Source of the DNA: CAYFYS01 sp965202905
Lineage (GTDB): Bacteria; Pseudomonadota; Alphaproteobacteria; MPNO01
Assembly: GCA_965202905.1 (NCBI GenBank)
Contig: OZ241868.1
Location: 1,364,001-1,428,000 of the forward strand
DNA length: 64,000 nucleotides
Direction of reading: 5' to 3'
The first letter of the stretch is position 1; each line of letters begins with the position of its first letter. Below, piece by piece: positions 62,486 through 64,000 of the stretch. The notes under the pieces were generated by a model that saw only the letters and a program-made list of their open reading frames with translations, was not told the DNA's origin and ran no database searches. A program made the position numbers and the translations under genes.

Positions 62486-63295
62486 CTAGGCGGCCGCGTC
62501 CTCGGCAGCCCGGCGCTCGGCGCGCTTACGCTCGATGATGCGCGCGCCGATGATAGAGGCTTCGTACAGCAGGATGATCGGCAATGCGAGCCCGATTTGG
62601 CTGAACACGTCGGGCGGGGTCAGGATCGCTGCGGCGACGAAGACGCCGACGATCGCATACCGTCGCTTGGCCGCCAGCCCGTCGGCGGTGACGATGCCCG
62701 CGCGCGCCAGCAGCATAAGCACCACCGGCAGTTCGAAGCCGATCCCGAAGGCGAAGATCAGCCGCATCACCAGCGACAGGTACTGATCGACCTTGGGCTC
62801 GACCTCTATCGCCAGATCGCCCGGATCGGCCGGCTTCTGGAAGTCCAGAAAGAATTCCCAGGCGACGGGCATGACGCCGTAATAGACCGCCGCCCCGCCC
62901 AGGCAGAACAGGATCGGCGTGGCGATCAGGAAAGGCAGGAACGCGCGGCGCTCGTCCCGGTAGAGGCCCGGCGCAACGAACAGCCAGATCTGCATCGAGA
63001 TCAGCGGGAAGGCGACGAAGGCCGCGGCGAAGAAGGCGACCTTGACGTAGGTGAAGAACGCCTCGTGCAGCGCGGTGAAGATCATCCGGCCCCCGTCCTT
63101 GGTCTCCAAGGCGTCCGCCAGCGGCCGGACGAGGAAGCCGAAAATGTCCTCGGCCACGAAAAAGCAGCCGAAGAACAGGACGATGAACGCAATGAAGCAG
63201 TAGATCAGCCGCTTGCGCAGCTCGATCAGATGATCGAGCAGCGGCATGGTCTTTTCTTCGAGCGTATCCTCGTCGCCGATTGTGGGCTCGGCCAT
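62486..63295 (-). CDS. tatC: Twin-arginine translocase subunit TatC
   Basis: Core receptor of the Tat export pathway, 269 residues with six membrane helices. It shows MPLLDHLIELRKRLIY near the start, including the conserved LxELRxR segment that binds signal peptides, then FLVRPLADAL, the FxxPL-type region, and AFGIGFELPVVLML in the later helices. The C-terminal tail is short and basic. Two bases separate it from the end of tatB, so translation is coupled. Confidence 0.96.
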   Translation of the reverse strand: MAEPTIGDEDTLEEKTMPLLDHLIELRKRLIYCFIAFIVLFFGCFFVAEDIFGFLVRPLADALETKDGGRMIFTALHEAFFTYVKVAFFAAAFVAFPLISMQIWLFVAPGLYRDERRAFLPFLIATPILFCLGGAAVYYGVMPVAWEFFLDFQKPADPGDLAIEVEPKVDQYLSLVMRLIFAFGIGFELPVVLMLLARAGIVTADGLAAKRRYAIVGVFVAAAILTPPDVFSQIGLALPIILLYEASIIGARIIERKRAERRAAEDAAA

Positions 63296-63297
63296 TC

Positions 63298-63741
63298 TCA
63301 GGCCCCGGGCTTTGCGGTCTCGGCGCCGTCCTCACCGACGGCGGCGCTTTCGGCCGGCTCCACCGCGCGCGCCGCGTCGATGATGTCGGAATCGGCGATC
63401 GGGCTGTCGTCGGTCTCAAGGTCGACGGCGATGTCCATGTCGTGGGGGTCGTAGGCGTTGCGGATTGTGTTGTCCGGATCGATGGCGTTCTCGACGTCCC
63501 GACCGATCTCGTCCATCAGGCCGTCGGGGTGGAGATCGGCCTTGAATTCCTCGGCCATCTTGTCGAGTTCGGCTTCGCGCGCCATGTCCTCGAGCCCGGA
63601 CTGGAACTCGCGAGCGAGTTCCCGTGCGCGGCGGATCCACATGCTCACGTTGTGCACGAGCGCGGGCAGGTCCTTCGGCCCGATCACGACCAGCGCGATC
63701 GCGACGACGATCAGAAATTCCCAACTGCCGATGTCAAGCAT
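63298..63741 (-). CDS. tatB: Twin-arginine translocase subunit TatB
   Basis: Protein of 147 residues. One membrane helix at the N-terminus (MLDIGSWEFLIVVAIALVVI with the polar residue E8 typical of TatB) is followed by GPKDLPALVHN, the hinge, and an amphipathic helix (RRARELAREFQSGLEDMARE). The C-terminal half is acidic. ATG at 63741 begins the known family start. It works with TatC in recognising twin-arginine signal peptides. Confidence 0.94.
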   Translation of the reverse strand: MLDIGSWEFLIVVAIALVVIGPKDLPALVHNVSMWIRRARELAREFQSGLEDMAREAELDKMAEEFKADLHPDGLMDEIGRDVENAIDPDNTIRNAYDPHDMDIAVDLETDDSPIADSDIIDAARAVEPAESAAVGEDGAETAKPGA

Positions 63742-63857
63742 CGGCGAGCCCGCGAACGATCGGGCGGCCACTCAACCCGATAGCCGCGCCGGGCCGGCGT
63801 TCGTCATGGAAGACCAACAGGAAAGATCGCGGAACCATCGGCGTGGGCGCTCATCGC

Positions 63858-64000
63858 CTAGCTCTTCGCGGCTTCGTCGCCTTCCCGCGCCTCGGCCCGG
63901 ATTTCCTTTACCGGCGTTTCGGCCTCGGCCCCGATCTCGCCGCCCTTCTCGGACTCCTTGAGACCCTTCTTGAAGGCGTTGATGCCGCGCGCCGCGTCGC
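63858..64000 (-). CDS. tatA: Twin-arginine translocase subunit TatA (5' end outside window)
   Basis: The last 47 codons of a TatA-type protein: the frame enters at base 64000 and reads DAARGINAFKKGLKESE, the amphipathic helix after the membrane segment, followed by a charged tail that ends at TAG (63858-63860). The membrane helix and start lie beyond the window. TatA forms the pore-like oligomer of the Tat system. It is the first gene of the tatA-tatB-tatC group; 116 bases separate it from tatB. Confidence 0.85.
   Translation of the reverse strand, partial: DAARGINAFKKGLKESEKGGEIGAEAETPVKEIRAEAREGDEAAKS

Noticed and set aside
1..64000. CRISPR array or prophage
   Set aside because: No regularly spaced repeats were seen, and no capsid, tail, portal or integrase gene was recognised; the tandem repeats found have only two copies each.

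Overview
This is a high-G+C chromosomal window from an alphaproteobacterium, most like Rhodospirillales or Rhizobiales in gene content. The pointers are a large (about 180 kDa type) NAD-glutamate dehydrogenase, homologues of the mitochondrial complex I proteins NDUFA9, NDUFAF3 and NDUFAF6, a COX15-type heme A synthase, a SAM-II riboswitch (a mainly alphaproteobacterial class) and the block tatABC-serS-surE-pcm-LysM/M23 ... yajC-secD-secF. No rRNA, CRISPR array, replication origin or intact prophage was seen. There is one tRNA, tRNA-Leu(CAG).

Layout. 0-19.4 kb is housekeeping: the end of the NAD-glutamate dehydrogenase, an epimerase-like protein, a TPR protein, the gltD-gltB operon, uppP, an NDUFA9-like protein, tRNA-Leu and a short RNase D, then dnaB-alr-mlaE and a cyclopropane-fatty-acid-synthase-like gene. 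19.4-30.2 kb is a worn stretch: an inactivated IS5-family element beside a fragment of a mannose-1-phosphate guanylyltransferase gene, an exported isoaspartyl methyltransferase, a ribokinase gene with three frameshifts, a TauE/SafE transporter that looks internally shortened, hspQ, a methyltransferase with an altered C-terminus, a Rieske oxygenase remnant and a frameshifted amidohydrolase. Several 15-16 bp tandem duplications lie in this part. 30.3-33.5 kb is a small accessory island: parDE, a lipoprotein-HNH nuclease pair, a decayed second HNH-type gene and an AT-rich tract unlike the rest of the window.

33.7-49.3 kb returns to core metabolism: gentisate dioxygenase-like cupin, TerB-like protein, ctaA, metZ under a SAM-II riboswitch with a possible transcription attenuator, apaG, folE, trkH, argE, ssb, yqjG and uvrA. 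49.3-64 kb holds ggct-trmFO, a squalene-synthase-fold gene of NDUFAF6 type, hpnC-hpnE for squalene/hopanoid synthesis, a PuuD-like membrane protein, an NDUFAF3-like gene next to secF-secD-yajC, and the Tat export operon with serS, surE, pcm and an NlpD-like lipoprotein.

The clearest discovery candidates are the four-segment riboswitch/attenuator before metZ, the HNH nuclease with an unrecognised N-terminal region in the accessory island, and the clustering of short tandem duplications and homopolymer frameshifts between 20 and 30 kb, which is either local gene decay or an assembly quality problem.
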